Shown here: positions 60,906 to 64,000 of the stretch, one piece after another
Position numbering within the stretch: position 1 is the first letter of the stretch
How the letters are laid out: the number at the start of each line of letters is the position of its first letter
Assembly (NCBI GenBank): GCA_013399695.1
Contig: VXAU01000755.1
Span: 139,092-203,091 of the forward strand
Source: Formicarius rufipectus
Lineage: Eukaryota; Chordata; Aves; Passeriformes; Formicariidae
Direction of reading: 5' to 3'
Length of the DNA stretch: 64,000 bases
Made by a program: the position numbers and the translations under genes
The notes under the pieces: model-generated
The model's input: the letters and a program-made list of their open reading frames with translations, nothing else
Told to the model about the DNA's origin: nothing
Databases searched by the model: none

Positions 60906-63900
60906 TTTCACACCTATAATATGGTATGAGACCCTAAGAGTCGACATATCTTTTTCAAATCCAGGGAGAGAAGGAAATGAAGGATGAGAATATAGGAAGG
61001 ATTAATAGATTCTGGTTTTATAACCTAAAAATCAAGTGACTTTAAGTTCATCTGCTAATATATGATTCATAGTTTCTTTTCTGCTATTTAGAATTATGAC
61101 ACTAGCATCCCCACAATTTCTGAGAAGAAGCTTACACATTTACACTCTAGTGTTTATGGGTCAATAAAAATGAAAGGGATTTTCATCAATATTACTTTCA
61201 TTTTATTTGATTGAATTACTTCAGCAGCACCTTTCAATTTTATAACTTAACAGTCCAAGCGATAAAATATGATAGAGCAAGTGACAACATAGCTTTCATT
61301 TGCAATTGCAGGTTTCAGTGAGATCTTTCTTTACTTTTTTTTTTCTATCAAAAAAAGGGAAAATATAAAGTTAATTAATGATGAATTATATTTATAATAG
61401 TTGAAACATCATTTTAGTTGTTGGGGTTTTCTAAAAAGTTTAAAAATTCTTTACAATGTCTAGTATATGTAAGAAATTTGAACATCACCAGTCTGCTCTA
61501 AAATGCTGTGAGTGCCAGGGCTGTTTGCTTATTCTTGACTTTATTCATTTTAACGTGTGAGGCCATTTACTTTGTTTGTTCTGCAAGTTTGGGAACAGCA
61601 AATAGTTTCCTCAAGTCAAAGAGTCAAGCCATGAAATGCAAGCTGGCCAGCCAGATGCTAACAATTTGGATTTATACAGTTTCATGCACCCTAAGCACAG
61701 CCAGTACACAGTTCTGCCATTTACATATCATATTCTTGTAGGTTTCAAAGTGGTTATAAGCAGAAAAGTGACCCTATAAAAATGACCACATATTTTTCAT
61801 TGTAGGAGACTTTCCCACTTCTTTCTCTTCTTTCTAGTTCACCACGTATCATCAGCAAAATACACATTAAATTGCTTTCAAGATTATGTGCTTTGGAAAT
61901 GATGATGGAAGGAGAGAGGAGTGTAAAGGAAAAAATACTCATGTCTAAGGGGTCATTTTATGCTTGGGTGATGGATAAGGGCATTCTACATTGAAAGGGA
62001 GTGGGGCTGGTTACTACTGAGCCACTTAATTTAGTGAAAATTGTAAAGCATTTAGGATAAATTGACAGTCTTCATGCAGAGCAATGAGCTATAAAATTAC
62101 CAAAGCTATGCCACAGTTAGCTTTTCCTACTGCTTGTCTGCTTAATATTTAAGAAAGTGTATTTCCTTTTTGCCAGTTTTATTCAAACTCACAGATTCAT
62201 ACAGTATAAAAATTTATCACATCTGGACCTTCATTCTTCCAAGGTGAAATTGTTTTCTACTCTATATTTACTAATGCACTGTCCCAACAGACATGTAGTT
62301 TAGTCTCATTTTAAATATCATGAGGGAAGTTTTCCCATGGCCTAATAGATCTCACTGTCAAAAGGCTTTTACATGAAATTCAGCTGGAGTTTTTCCTTTC
62401 TTCATCTTGTCCCATTACTCAAGAGTGATGCACCTTAAACTGATGTAAATATTTCTTCCCTTACTTAGCAGTTAAACCCCTGCAGGAGTTGTGGGCTGTC
62501 ATCATGTTTCTTTATTAGTTATCACTCACACAGAGTATAGAGGAAGCCTTGAAGTCTGACATTTTATCATAGGAGAAGATATTAAAAGTACTAACCAAGG
62601 TTGCTTTCCAAGTGCAGATAGTAACTACTGTTATCCATATGTATTCCAAGTGTATTAATCCAATTTCCACCTCTTACTGTACTTAGGATCCTGCAGAATA
62701 CATACTTTAATTTTTTTTCTTTATACACCGGGAAGTATAAGCTAAAAAGCCAAATGGTGGCAGCAATTTCTTCAAGGATATAAACAAAAAAGATAAGTGA
62801 CATAAAAATTACAGACTCAAAGACTATTTACTCCAAAATTATGTCCTAAAGTCGTGTAACATAAACTGACAAATAAATCCCACCTTCACCTCTTTAAACA
62901 GTACATTTTCATGAGTAAAGTGGAAATGAAACAGTTGGGAAAGAGGAGGCTTATGGTAGGTCAGAAAAGAATTAGTGTGTTCTTATGAATGTCTGTAGAA
63001 CTGGTGACCATGGCCAGTAAAACTGATCTTGGCTTTTGTAAAGTGGGTCAAGTGACAAGACACCTCAGCAGATTAATAAGACAGAGTTGGTACTGACTTT
63101 GGAGGCACAAAGGAGGTTACTGACTTTATTTGGGAACTGTAAAATGTGACAAGCTCAAGTGATTAAATCCCATTTTTCTTATGCATTGAAGGAAAGTCTA
63201 CTTTTGGTAGTATCAAAGAAGAGGTATTTGTAGTAATCAGAAGATATGAGGTCCAGTAGAAAGGTTTTTTGGATAAAATAAAATTTGTGCAGTACAAACT
63301 CCAATTCAACAAGAGAACAGCTCCACTAGGGAAGACAAAGCAATTCTAAGCAAAGCGAACCAGGGTCCATGAGGGCGGCTTCATTAAATTTCCATTGGCA
63401 ATACACTTGACAAATACAAAACCACGTCTCTCCTTTCTGCTAAGTAAAGTGACTACCTGGTTTTACTCAAGTGCCATAAATCTTCAATTAACTTTCTTTC
63501 AGGGTAAGTTCACAAACTCATAAATAGCTCCAGTATATACCTGTTTTCCAGTATTAGTGATATGTGTCTCCAAAATAACTGCTTCCCCTTTCTATGAGTA
63601 TTTTGAGATTGATTTCCCCAGGAGTCTTAAAAAACTATTTTTCTGAGCTAAGTCGCTTTCAATGAATGTTTCTAATCATTCTGCAGAATTAGGTTTCCAA
63701 TAGATACTATTAAATCCCTCTAATCTAACATAATTTGTGATTGTCATTAAGATGTTTACTATCTCTTTGAGATCATAAATCAAAATGTTGGAGATGACTA
63801 AATGTAACATCATTCCAATAGGCTCCTATTAAGCTGTGGTTATTTTTTAAGGTGGTGGTGTTGTTGTTGTTTACAGTTTTTCAGTATGAATGTAGCATAC

Positions 63901-64000
63901 TACTAGTTCAATTGATTCACAATAGATATATGTACCAATCTATTATTGAGTGTGCACCATTTATAATTTTGGTAGGTCTTATATGTTCTCTTTATTTTCA
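60906..64000. other. AT-rich DNA without identified genes
   Basis: No supported gene or transposon. A short (GGT)n/(GTT)n patch lies at 63850-63872. Open frames up to 77 codons are unremarkable. Confidence 0.55.

Noticed and set aside
1..64000. CRISPR arrays, tRNA, rRNA, operons or other prokaryotic or defence systems
   Set aside because: No regularly spaced repeats, no cloverleaf or rRNA-like sequence noticed, and the repeat content is that of a bird nuclear genome.

Overview
This window looks like vertebrate nuclear DNA, very probably from a bird. The background is AT-rich and gene-poor. It is studded with CR1 (chicken repeat 1) LINE copies, solo-LTR-like endogenous retrovirus pieces of avian type, and A/C-rich simple repeats. 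No bacterial, phage, plasmid or organelle signature is present: there are no operons, tRNAs, rRNAs or CRISPR arrays. The ERV pieces suggest a passerine, but this is inferred from remembered consensus patterns rather than from a search.

Layout: 1-8.5 kb is AT-rich intergenic or intronic DNA. A 5'-truncated CR1 (+) lies at 8.56-9.33 kb. A solo LTR (-) with TATA box and AATAAA lies at about 11.13-11.51 kb, immediately 3' of a candidate terminal coding exon (-) at 11.52-11.72 kb. A palindrome/octamer island sits at 12.1-12.4 kb and a GC-richer, retroelement-like island at 12.6-13.4 kb. Another CR1 (-) lies at 17.4-18.1 kb. The dominant structure is a long composite CR1 (+) at 19.3-23.6 kb. It has an unusually complete 5' end and ORF1, apparently lacks the endonuclease region, keeps a decayed reverse transcriptase, and carries two nested insertions; the second is an LTR in the opposite orientation. 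A CR1 (+) lies at 29.7-30.6 kb. A possible three-exon 3' end of a gene (-) lies at 31.8-32.3 kb, next to a 22-bp perfect palindrome. An LTR-like element lies at 38.7-39.5 kb. A CR1 3' fragment (-) is at 44.86 kb, a CR1 (+) at 54.4-55.5 kb and a longer CR1 (-) at 59.45-60.9 kb. The rest is AT-rich DNA with microsatellites.

No complete protein-coding gene can be supported. The exon candidates rest only on splice-site consensus and open frames. I could not assign any to a known gene, and open frames of 60-130 codons are expected by chance in DNA this AT-rich. The best-supported content is the transposable-element landscape. The most interesting observations are the composite CR1, the LTR positioned to serve as 3' end for a candidate exon, the phase-compatible exon chain, and several perfect palindromes.
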